A stretch of DNA of 64,000 bases from Nocardia bhagyanarayanae (GTDB taxonomy: Bacteria; Actinomycetota; Actinomycetes; Mycobacteriales; Mycobacteriaceae). The DNA lies in NCBI RefSeq assembly GCF_006716565.1, contig NZ_VFPG01000002.1:496001-560000 (forward strand), given 5' to 3'. This document shows, in pieces, positions 25,775-33,442 of the stretch. The notes beneath the pieces were generated by a model. It made no database searches, was not told where the DNA came from, and saw only the letters and a list, made by a program, of their open reading frames with translations. A program made the translations under genes and the position numbers. How positions within the stretch are numbered: the first letter of the stretch is position 1; each line of letters begins with the position of its first letter.

Positions 25775-26113
25775 AATCTTCGGCCCACCTTCGTGGCGGC
25801 GTCGACCGCTTGTTGTTCCGCGACAAAATCGCCACGAACCCCCTCCCACATCGATGACGGCGACCAAGCGACCGACTGTTCCCACCGCAGGCGCCCGACC
25901 GCTGAGCTCCCGCCTCGCAGTGCCCTCCACGCCGACATTGCGCCGCGACGAAGCGGCTGTTACATCGCGATTACCACCCAGCAGATCAACCCGTCGGTAT
26001 CGTCCTCGAGCGACAACAGACGCCGTGAAGTTCAGCCACGCGCGACGGTGTCGAGCGACCCCGGGGGTTCCTACCGTTGGTGTCATTCCTACGCCCCCTC
26101 CCCAGGATCGACC
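25775..26113. other. Divergent intergenic region, 339 bp
   Basis: Separates the PucR-type regulator and the acyl-CoA-synthetase relic. It should carry two divergent promoters, but no clear operator palindrome was found by eye. Frames open through it have no family content. Confidence 0.4.
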
Positions 26114-27025
26114 ATGAACCTTGCGACACTCCCGGACTGCCGTGCCGGCACGGCACCGCGCGCCGCTGCCCTCGCCGATGACAACACCGACCTGAACAAC
26201 ATCGGATTCCTGACCGCTGTACGGCGGGCCACCACTTCCCTGCGCGCCGCGGGAGTTTCGATGGGCGACGTGGTCTCGGTCATGCTGCCCAACACAGCCG
26301 CCTTGGTCGTATCCCTGTTCGCCACCTGGCGCCTGGGTGCCAGCGCCGCCCCCATAGACCCGGCGCTATCCGTCGAAGACGCCGGCCACCAAATGGCCTA
26401 CACGGGCGCCAAAGTCCTCATTGCCGGGCAAGACCCCGCCTACGCCTTTCCGGTCCAAACCGTGATACCCGCAGACCGGCTCACCACAGCGCAGCCCGAC
26501 ACCCGCGGGCCCGCCCAGGCCCGCGACGAAGCACCCGCACTACTCGTCTACGACGGCAACGCCGACAGCGATCCGAAGTTCGTGACGCTCGATCACCTGA
26601 ACCTCGAGGCCCTGTGCCGATTGGCGATCAGGATATTCACACTCACCGGCACCGACCACAGCCTGTCGATCCTGCCGCTGTTCCATGTCAACGGCATCGC
26701 AGTGGGCACCGTGTCACCACTGCTCGCCGGTGGCCGCACCACCGTCGCCGGCCCATTCAGTCCCACCACATTCTTCGACCGGATCGAATGCAGCCGGGCC
26801 ACCTACTTCACCGCCGACCCGGCCATCTACAGACAGCTGTCCGATCTACCCGCCGAGATACAGCCCGACACCGCGTCCGTGCGGTTCGCCATCTGCGGCG
26901 CCGCGCCGGCCGGCGTCGAACTGCGGACCAAGTTCGAACACCGCTACGGCATACCGATCATCCACGACCACGGACTGACCGAGGTACCTGGACGAGCACG
27001 CTCCATCCGCCGAGCAGCACCCTGA
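26114..27025 (+). pseudogene. Truncated, degenerate acyl-CoA synthetase (AMP-binding)
   Basis: 303 residues equivalent to the N-terminal part of an AMP-forming acyl-CoA synthetase (normally about 500 residues). Recognisable blocks are GVSMGDVVSVMLPNTAALVV, LGASAAPIDPALS, LPLFHVNGIAVGTVSPLLAGG and ICGAAPAGVEL. Two faults argue against activity. The phosphate-binding motif (normally YTSGTTGxPKG) reads YDGNADSDPKF, and the protein stops just after the HDHGLTE block, losing the C-terminal domain that carries the catalytic Lys. The tail VPGRARSIRRAAP is unrelated. It is either a decaying gene or one reused for binding only. Confidence 0.75.
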
Positions 27026-27137
27026 AACACTCCTGCCGATCTGGATGATCCGACCCGTCGCCCCGGACTCAGCCCTTCACCATCGGTCGGATTCGCGAGT
27101 ATCACCACATACGGCCCGCGCGCCGCGGATCCCGGAT

Positions 27138-28058
27138 TCAGGCGCACGACAGACGCTCCGCAATCCACGATTCGATATCCCGAACAGCTGCGGCCGCCAT
27201 GCCTGTCGGGCGGTGGGTGAAGGCGTGTGTGGACTCGGGGTACACCCGGATGTCCACGTCGTTTCCCGCGGCGGAGAGGCGGGCGGCCATGGCCAGGTTG
27301 TCCTCGAGGAGGATATCGAGACCTCCTACCACCAGCAGCGTCGGCGGTAGGTCGGCGAGGTCGCCGTAGAGGGGAGAAATATCGGGATCGGTCCGATCGG
27401 CGACATGGCCGGCATACGCCTCGATGAAGAACTCGTCGGCGTACAGTCTGCCGCCGGGAGATCGTCCGCTGAGATCGTAGGCGCCGAACTGTAGGACAGC
27501 ACCGGCGAACGGATCGGCCAGGCCCTGGTCGCGTAGCCGTAGCAAGGTGGTCATGACGAGAGTGGATCCCGCCGATGCTCCGCCGATCACCAGTTTCGTT
27601 GTCCCGAACAACGACTCCGCCTGTTCCAGGAGCCAGAGTGCAGCGGTTTCGCAGTCGTCGGGAGCCGCGGGCCATGGATGTTCGGGCGCCAATCGATAGT
27701 CGATGCTCAGCACGGCCACGCCGAGAGCGTCGGCCAGACGAGCATTGCGAGCATCCTCGTTGGCTGCCGATCCGAGGTAGAAGCCGCCGGCGTGGATGTC
27801 GAGGTAGGCGCCCCGGATCTCCGTATCCCTGGGAACGGTGATCCGCACCGGGACTCGACGCCCGCCGGCTTCGGCGGTGTGCTGACCAGCCCTACTCCCC
27901 GATGTCGTGAGAGACGTGGCCTGTCTGTGCCTCACCTGCCGTAGCTCCTCGAGATTGGCCGGGCCAGCGACAGCTTTCGAGGCTGCGTTGAACCGTCGGC
28001 TCTCCTCGACGTAAGCGTCGAGTCCCTCGCCGATCAGCCGTCTCAGTCCGATCTCCAT
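27138..28058 (-). CDS. Alpha/beta hydrolase fold-3 esterase (HSL/LipH-like)
   Basis: A 306-residue esterase of the hormone-sensitive-lipase group. The oxyanion motif reads HAGGFYLGS (usual HGGG), the nucleophile elbow GGASAGSTL (usual GDSAG), and YRLAPEHPWPAAPDD is a strong family mark. The Asp/His pair lies at GGLDILLED and ESTHAF. ATG 28058 follows GGGAGGA. The frame of the upstream hypothetical protein runs into this gene, showing that the intervening region has been rearranged. Confidence 0.83.
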   Translation of the reverse strand: MEIGLRRLIGEGLDAYVEESRRFNAASKAVAGPANLEELRQVRHRQATSLTTSGSRAGQHTAEAGGRRVPVRITVPRDTEIRGAYLDIHAGGFYLGSAANEDARNARLADALGVAVLSIDYRLAPEHPWPAAPDDCETAALWLLEQAESLFGTTKLVIGGASAGSTLVMTTLLRLRDQGLADPFAGAVLQFGAYDLSGRSPGGRLYADEFFIEAYAGHVADRTDPDISPLYGDLADLPPTLLVVGGLDILLEDNLAMAARLSAAGNDVDIRVYPESTHAFTHRPTGMAAAAVRDIESWIAERLSCA

Positions 28059-28872
28059 GTTCCTCCCGTTCGCAGTGTGCCGGCGACCGGCGCCGACCAG
28101 AAGAGTCGGCGCGCCGCCGTGTCCGGACAACCACATTGATCAGGAGGATGCAACCAGGTGAGACGACGTCCCTCAAACAACCAATCCACGTGCTGGCAAC
28201 AACCATTGGTTGTGCCCTCACGTTGTGACGGCATAAGCGATCCGAACTCTCGGAGGTCGACTCCGGCGTCGAGCATGCTGGTCCCGCAGTAGGCGGTCCC
28301 GCTGCGTTGAGCCCAACGTTTCTGGCGCGCCCGCTCACCCTGCGGCGTGAGAGTGCGGTGGCAACAGGGGCATTGGCTTCAACGATGTCCGAAGGCAGGA
28401 AAGCCAGCACCAGTCCACCCTCGCCGATGAAGACACCGATCAACGCTGTACCGACCGCACGACAGTGATCGGCCAACAACTGCAAGTAGGCCGGGAGATC
28501 GGTCTCGGCATTCCATGCCTCGGTATCGCCGTCGTACCAGTTCCAGGTGAGCCCTTCCGGGCAAGTGGGCAGCAGTGTCAGGCGGCCGCGAATCGTATCG
28601 GGATCGGCGAGGACGCGAACGAAGTAGGCCAAGCCACTGTCGAGGTCCTCGAGTAGCGGCCCCTCGGCATACGTAGTGTCGACGGGCACAAAGTCTTCCA
28701 GGTGGAAGTCGGTGTGAGAGCATTCCCACCCGGTCAGGTCGAAGAAGGGCCCCGGCGCGTCGTCGGCGCTCGGGGGAACCGGAGCCCAGCAGACGACCTC
28801 ACCGCGGCATCCGATCCCGCCGTCCACCCAAGTGCGCAAGCCGGGCGCCAAATGTGGCTGTACGACGAACAT
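27892..28872 (-). CDS. Hypothetical protein, C-terminal part doubtful
   Basis: From ATG 28872 (MFVVQPHLAPGLRTWVDGGI) the first about 165 residues look like a genuine protein: VDTTYAEGPLLEDLDSGLAYF, LTLLPTCPEGLTWNWYDGDT, VGTALIGVFIGEGGLVLAFLP. After about 28370 the composition turns into Arg/Ser-rich shadow coding, and the frame then runs 167 bp into the esterase gene. The true stop has probably been lost by a frameshift or rearrangement near 28360. No family recognised. Confidence 0.45.
   Translation of the reverse strand: MFVVQPHLAPGLRTWVDGGIGCRGEVVCWAPVPPSADDAPGPFFDLTGWECSHTDFHLEDFVPVDTTYAEGPLLEDLDSGLAYFVRVLADPDTIRGRLTLLPTCPEGLTWNWYDGDTEAWNAETDLPAYLQLLADHCRAVGTALIGVFIGEGGLVLAFLPSDIVEANAPVATALSRRRVSGRARNVGLNAAGPPTAGPACSTPESTSESSDRLCRHNVRAQPMVVASTWIGCLRDVVSPGCILLINVVVRTRRRADSSGRRRSPAHCEREEHGDRTETADRRGTRRLRRGEPTVQRSLESCRWPGQSRGATAGEAQTGHVSHDIGE
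28043..28378 (-). pseudogene. Cys-rich orphan frame without a start, possible gene remnant
   Basis: In one minus-strand frame, right after a TGA at 28379-28381, the translation reads QCPCCHRTLTPQGERARQKR, then WAQRSGTAYCG, then LDAGVDLREFGSLMPS and GCCQHVDWLFEG. This is ordered, Cys/His-rich and looks like a real zinc-binding protein rather than a shadow. There is no start codon before the internal ATG at 28276, and the 5' part is missing. It overlaps the tail of the frame coming from 28872. I read it as the 3' remnant of a lost gene, or as the original C-terminal part separated by frameshift. Confidence 0.35.
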
Positions 28873-29069
28873 GCTCCGACAACAGCACGCCGTTCTCGCC
28901 ACGCTTTCACCACCTCGAGCGACTCGCGATAGTCGGGATGAGCGTGTTCCGCGGACGCATCCAGCCAGCGAAGCACGCTCGCCACCCAGCCGTTCCGTGT
29001 ACCGCTCCGGGTCGCGGGCTCGGTTAGGCTTCCTCCGGAACTTCTGGCATCACTCACGCGAGGTGTGGC

Positions 29070-29540
29070 ATGGATTCGTCGGCGGTCGCCGCCGCTGCTG
29101 GTGTCGCGACAGCGGTGATCGCGCTCGTCGCCGCGTCGCTGGTGGTGTGGCAGGTGACCGAGATGCGAAAGACGACCTACGTCAGTGCTTTCAAAGCGGT
29201 GTACGACATGCTGCAGGCGGAAGGGATCCGGCAGGATCGGCGTTTCGTGATGCGGGAGCTGCGGATTCGCAACCTCGACACCTGGACCGAAGACGACATC
29301 CTGCGCGCCGAACGGGTCTGCCACAGCTACGACTCTGTCGCCATCATGTGCCGCAACGGATTCATCCCGACCGATGTGGTCGCCGATTCTTGGGGCGATT
29401 CCCTCCGGACATGCTGGAGCGTCCTGCGACCGCTGGTCGAGAAATACCGTTCGGACCGGGGCGCGCCGGAGCTGTGGGACGACTTCGCGTGGCTCGCCGG
29501 ACGCGCTACGGAACTGCACGGGCAGCGACAGTCGCGGTGA
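29070..29540 (+). CDS. DUF4760-like membrane-anchored protein
   Basis: A 156-residue protein with an N-terminal membrane segment (AAAAGVATAVIALVAASLVVWQV) and a cytoplasmic helical domain (FKAVYDMLQAEGIRQDRRFV, ERVCHSYDSVAIMCRNGFIP, WGDSLRTCWSVLRPLVEKYR). The layout resembles DUF4760 proteins of unknown function. Its stop overlaps a GTG (GTGA), the likely start of the next frame. Confidence 0.65.
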   Translation: MDSSAVAAAAGVATAVIALVAASLVVWQVTEMRKTTYVSAFKAVYDMLQAEGIRQDRRFVMRELRIRNLDTWTEDDILRAERVCHSYDSVAIMCRNGFIPTDVVADSWGDSLRTCWSVLRPLVEKYRSDRGAPELWDDFAWLAGRATELHGQRQSR

Positions 29541-29830
29541 GCTGCGGCACCTCAGAGTGGATGCGGCGCAGCAACATTCCGACCTCGATGTCGACACTGC
29601 TCGAGCGATATCCCTCCATCGAGCACGCGGTGCGACTGGTGCTCGACCATCTCGATATGGACGAAGACGTCGTCGAGCAGACCATCGCGCGTGGGCGCGA
29701 CGAAGACGTGCCGGTATCGCGCACGGCGACCGAGCGGGTGGGCCACCTGCTGCTCGACGGAGCCGACATTTCGCCCAAGGCACTGGCCGTCGTCGGCCCT
29801 GGGCGTACTACCTCGACCGGAAGGGTGTGA
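29537..29830 (+). CDS. Small hypothetical protein coupled to DUF4760-like gene
   Basis: GTG 29537 overlaps the preceding stop. The 97-residue product has an ordered middle (LLERYPSIEHAVRLVLDHLD, ATERVGHLLLDGADISPKAL). After the TGA at 29828-29830 the same frame continues for 28 plausible codons (RRIYLAARSDAELRDRIAPA...) to a TAG at 29915, so the present stop may be a nonsense mutation or the gene may be recently shortened. Function unknown. Confidence 0.45.
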   Translation: MSCGTSEWMRRSNIPTSMSTLLERYPSIEHAVRLVLDHLDMDEDVVEQTIARGRDEDVPVSRTATERVGHLLLDGADISPKALAVVGPGRTTSTGRV

Positions 29831-29945
29831 CGGAGGATCTACCTGGCGGCGCGATCGGACGCCGAATTGCGGGACCGGATCGCGCCGGCGGTATCCCTGG
29901 CGCGACAGCGGAAATAGTTCGTCCCGGTCCTGCGCTTCGCGGCGA

Positions 29946-30215
29946 TCAGTAGGGCCGGTCGATGGTTTGCGGGACTTCCCATTCGTCGGTGATGTCGAGG
30001 GCTCGGTTCCGGGCCTCGCCGAGCAGGGCGTGCGAGTGCCTGCTGCGCTTGGTCAGCTCGTAGCGGCGAGCGCCGAGGCCCGTCGTGGTCTGCAGCTCGT
30101 AGTCGAGGTCGTCGATCATGTGATGTAGTTCGTCGACCTGGGCGAGTGTCGGCCGTTCGCCGAGACCCTCGAGTTGTTCGATGACGTCGCCGAATCGGTC
30201 TTCCAGACTGCGCAT
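29946..30215 (-). CDS. Small hypothetical helical protein
   Basis: An 89-residue acidic helical protein starting at ATG 30215 after GGGAGGGCG: MRSLEDRFGDVIEQLEGLGE, then LAQVDELHHMIDDLDYEL and KRSRHSHALLGEARNRALDI. It looks like a genuine coiled-coil-type small protein, but no family is recognised. In-frame upstream codons to 30353 lack a ribosome site. Confidence 0.55.
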   Translation of the reverse strand: MRSLEDRFGDVIEQLEGLGERPTLAQVDELHHMIDDLDYELQTTTGLGARRYELTKRSRHSHALLGEARNRALDITDEWEVPQTIDRPY

Positions 30216-30413
30216 CACGCGCCCTCCCCTGTATCGCAGTGTGCCCCTTGCCATCTCAGAGTAAGACGGAATCCGGTATTCGGCGAACGATCGGAACCCG
30301 TCCGTGCGGGGTTGGCCTCGAATCCGGCGTACACCGCGCGCTTTGGCTAGCATCTGACCGAGGCGTACGGGTTTGGTGGATTGGGCGCAAGCTCAGCGGC
30401 GGTACGGGAGCCC

Positions 30414-31490
30414 ATGAATCAGATCTTGTTCTCGGCGATGATCGCACTCGCGGTGTCGATCATGGTGACGCCATTTTTGATCAAGGCGTTCGTCACGAGG
30501 AACTTCGGTCAGGAGATCCGGGTCGACGGACCGGCCAGCCATCAGGCCAAGCGCGGCACGCCGACGATGGGCGGCATAGCCATCATCGCCGGTCTGTGGG
30601 CCGGATATCTCGGCTCGCATCTGATCGTGGTCCGGGACGGCGTCGACGGCCCATCGGCTTCCGCGCTGCTCGTTCTCGCGTTGGCGACCGCCTTGGGTTT
30701 CGTCGGCTTCCTCGACGACTCCATCAAACTGCGCAAGCAACGCAATCTCGGCCTCACCGCGACGGGCAAGTACATCGGCCAGCTCGGCGCCGCGGTGCTG
30801 TTCGGCGTGCTGGCGCTGCGATTCCCCGACGGCGCCGGGCTGACGCCCGCCAGCGAGCGCATGTCCTACGTCCGGGATTTCAACGCTGTATCGCTGGGGC
30901 TGGTCGGGTTTCTGCTCGTCGTCTGTTTCCTCGTGGTGGCCTGGTCGAACGCCGTGAACATCACCGACGGCCTCGACGGTCTCGCCGCCGGATCCATGAG
31001 CTTCGCGCTCGGCGCGTACGTGATCATCACCTTCTGGCAGTACACCAACGCGTGCGCGACCGGGGTCGCGCCGGGCTGCTACGAGGTCCGCGATCCGCTC
31101 GATCTCGCGGTGGTGTGCGCCTCGGGCGTCGGCGCGTGCATCGGATTCCTGTGGTGGAACGCCGCACCGGCGAAGATCTTCATGGGCGACACCGGCTCGC
31201 TGGCCCTCGGCGGCCTGCTCGCGGGCCTCTCGATCACCACCCACACCGAGTTGCTGATGGCGGTGGTCGGCGCGCTGTTCTGCGCGGAGATCCTCTCGGT
31301 CCTGCTGCAGATCGTCGTCTTCCGGACCACGGGCAACCGGGTGTTCAAGATGGCCCCGTTCCACCACCATTTCGAGCTCAGCAAATGGGCCGAAACCACG
31401 GTCATCATCCGCTTCTGGCTCCTCGCGGGCATCGCCGCGGCCGTCGGCCTCATGCTCTTCTACGGCGAGTACCTCGCGGTCGTCGGCTGA
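30414..31490 (+). CDS. mraY: Phospho-N-acetylmuramoyl-pentapeptide transferase, orphan MraY
   Basis: A 358-residue membrane enzyme of full MraY length with about ten spans. The catalytic set is intact: [17 protein letters not shown] (paired Asp), [32 protein letters not shown] and the MraY-specific MAPFHHHFE. It transfers phospho-MurNAc-pentapeptide to undecaprenyl phosphate, making lipid I. No mur/fts genes surround it, whereas the housekeeping copy normally lies in the division-cell-wall cluster. It is therefore probably a second copy, perhaps for a special growth state or as an inhibitor-tolerant variant. Confidence 0.92.
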   Translation: MNQILFSAMIALAVSIMVTPFLIKAFVTRNFGQEIRVDGPASHQAKRGTPTMGGIAIIAGLWAGYLGSHLIVVRDGVDGPSASALLVLALATALGFVGFLDDSIKLRKQRNLGLTATGKYIGQLGAAVLFGVLALRFPDGAGLTPASERMSYVRDFNAVSLGLVGFLLVVCFLVVAWSNAVNITDGLDGLAAGSMSFALGAYVIITFWQYTNACATGVAPGCYEVRDPLDLAVVCASGVGACIGFLWWNAAPAKIFMGDTGSLALGGLLAGLSITTHTELLMAVVGALFCAEILSVLLQIVVFRTTGNRVFKMAPFHHHFELSKWAETTVIIRFWLLAGIAAAVGLMLFYGEYLAVVG

Positions 31491-31516
31491 CCGCCGCGGG
31501 CTACCGTGTAGGGATC

Positions 31517-32113
31517 ATGGCCGATACACCGCGCAAGTCGCCGCGGCAGCGGCGGTCGAAGGAGACCGTGGACACGCTGCTCGAGGCGGCCGCGCAGATG
31601 TTCGGGCGGGAGGGGTTGGCGACGACGACGAACCGGATCGCCGAGCGCGCCGGGGTGTCGATCGGGTCGCTGTATCAGTATTTCCCGAACAAGCACGCGC
31701 TGTTGCACGCGCTGGCCGAACGGCATGTGGCCGAGGCGATGGCGCGGCTGGACGCGGTGTTCGCCGAGGCCCGCGAGACGCGGGCCGGATTCGACGAGAC
31801 CATGCGGGCGATCCTGGAGGCGGTCGTCGACCTGCATCGGGACCGGCCCGCGCTGCACGCGGTGCTGCACCGGGTCGCACCCCGGTTGCCCGCGGAAGTG
31901 ACGGCGATGCGGGCGTTCGAGGACCGGCTCGCCGACGAGGTGGCCTTCCATCTCGTGCGCTGCGGCCGGGGCGGCGAGGATCCGAATTACTTGGCGCGCA
32001 CCATTGTTCACGCCGTGGATGTTCAGGTGCATCGGGTGCTGATCCCACACCGGCTCGACACCGAACGGCTGCTGGAACTGGTCCGCCGGATCACCGCCGA
32101 TCCGGCGGCGTGA
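31517..32113 (+). CDS. TetR-family transcriptional regulator
   Basis: A 198-residue TetR protein: RRSKETVDTLLEAAAQMFGR, RIAERAGVSIGSLYQYFPNK in the HTH, then a C-terminal ligand domain (VVDLHRDRPALHAVLHRVAP). ATG 31517 is 26 bp after mraY. Its 3' end overlaps the convergent alpha/beta hydrolase by 23 bp. The target is not evident; no palindrome was spotted in the short gap to mraY. Confidence 0.85.
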   Translation: MADTPRKSPRQRRSKETVDTLLEAAAQMFGREGLATTTNRIAERAGVSIGSLYQYFPNKHALLHALAERHVAEAMARLDAVFAEARETRAGFDETMRAILEAVVDLHRDRPALHAVLHRVAPRLPAEVTAMRAFEDRLADEVAFHLVRCGRGGEDPNYLARTIVHAVDVQVHRVLIPHRLDTERLLELVRRITADPAA

Positions 32114-33062
32114 GCGCGGCCGTTTCGGCCAGCACGGCGCGCAAGGTCGTCGCCAAGCGGCTCAGACCGGGTTCTTCGATCGGGAAGTGTCCGCAGCCGT
32201 CCAGGAGAACGCTCCGGGTCGGTCCGGGGATCCTGGCCAGAAACCGGAGGCTGAGCGACGGCGGCGTCCACCGGTCGGCCGCGGGGTGCACCAGCGTCAC
32301 CGGCGCGGCGCCGAACTCCTCCGGCGGGGTGTGCCGGAAGTTCAGGAAGTCGGCGAGAAATCCCAGCGGTACGCGCACGCCGCCGCCCTTCGGGTCGCGG
32401 CCGCACAGGTCGGAAAGGGCCGGGTCCAGGCTCATGTTCCGCATGTCGACCAACCACCTGATCGGCACCCGCAGTCCGGCCAACGGTGTGAGCGATCGCA
32501 GCAACAGGGGAGCGAAGCCTCCGGTGAACGACCAGCGCGCCGCGGCTCGTCGTGCCGCGGGGTCGGCCGGGTCGAGCAGGCAGGTGGCGACGACATGCGC
32601 CACCGCTCGGGTCCGCGCGGCCGTCTCGTAGGCGAGCATCCCGCCGATACTCGCGCCGAACAGGATCAGCGGCCGGTCGTCGGATTCCATTTCGGCGCCG
32701 ACGAATTCGCTGAGCAGCTCCACCCAGTGGGCGTAGCGCACCGAGGTCGGATCGGGTTCGACGGTGTCGCCGTAGAGCGGCAGATCGATGGCCATCGCCT
32801 CGACCCCCTCGTTCGCGGCGAGCGCGGCGAACGGCCAGAGCAGTCCCGCGTGCCCACCCGCGCCGTGGATGAGCAGCACCCGCACCGCCGCATCGGGTCG
32901 CGCCGCCCGGGCGACGTGCACCCTGCGCCCGCGCCACGGCCACCAGGTGGAGGTCGGTTCGATCAAAGGTTCGCGTCGATAGTCGGCGGGCAGGAACTGG
33001 GCGTATCGCAGGTATTCCATGTACTCAGGCTCGGCTCTGGCGGCCATATGGACAACTCGCAT
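32091..33062 (-). CDS. Alpha/beta hydrolase
   Basis: A 323-residue alpha/beta hydrolase: VLLIHGAGGHAGLLWPFAAL (oxyanion region), GASIGGMLAYETA (Ser nucleophile elbow), HPAADRWTPP (Asp region) and GCGHFPIEEPG (His). An N-terminal 45-residue segment (FLPADYRREPLIEPTSTWWP) precedes the fold. Substrate unknown; its shape resembles lysophospholipase/esterase relatives. The stop lies inside the 3' end of the convergent TetR gene. Confidence 0.8.
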   Translation of the reverse strand: MRVVHMAARAEPEYMEYLRYAQFLPADYRREPLIEPTSTWWPWRGRRVHVARAARPDAAVRVLLIHGAGGHAGLLWPFAALAANEGVEAMAIDLPLYGDTVEPDPTSVRYAHWVELLSEFVGAEMESDDRPLILFGASIGGMLAYETAARTRAVAHVVATCLLDPADPAARRAAARWSFTGGFAPLLLRSLTPLAGLRVPIRWLVDMRNMSLDPALSDLCGRDPKGGGVRVPLGFLADFLNFRHTPPEEFGAAPVTLVHPAADRWTPPSLSLRFLARIPGPTRSVLLDGCGHFPIEEPGLSRLATTLRAVLAETAALTPPDRR

Positions 33063-33439
33063 TCGACCCGGTCAGCTCCGTCTCGCGGCACCCCGCTGAA
33101 CTGCACAGATCAGTACCCTGCCTAGCCTGCGCAACCCCCGGCTCACATTCGGACCGTGCTCCCTTGCCGCCGACGCCCCGGACACGGGGACACGGTGAGT
33201 AAGGCCGCTGCCGACCCGATGTGCGCATGCCGGCGGCCTGAGTTGGAGCTGATGAATCCGGTCCGGCGCACGCTGCGGAGAACCTGCCGTATCGACGGTG
33301 CGGTTTCGCGCTACCGCAGCGAATCGCCGCGCTGACCCCGGCGCTGATGGCGCACCACACGGAGCGCGGATCGGGTTGTCTCACAGCGGAATCGGCGCCG
33401 CGCTGCTAGAGTCGCGCGCAAGCCCGAGGGAGGTGAGGC
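33063..33439. other. Intergenic region, 377 bp, no gene seen
   Basis: Lies between divergent genes. No coding frame with family content and no clear operator was found by eye. It must contain the promoter of the ATPase-binding-protein operon; GGGAGGTGAGG just before 33440 is its ribosome-binding site. Confidence 0.45.
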
Positions 33440-33442
33440 TTG

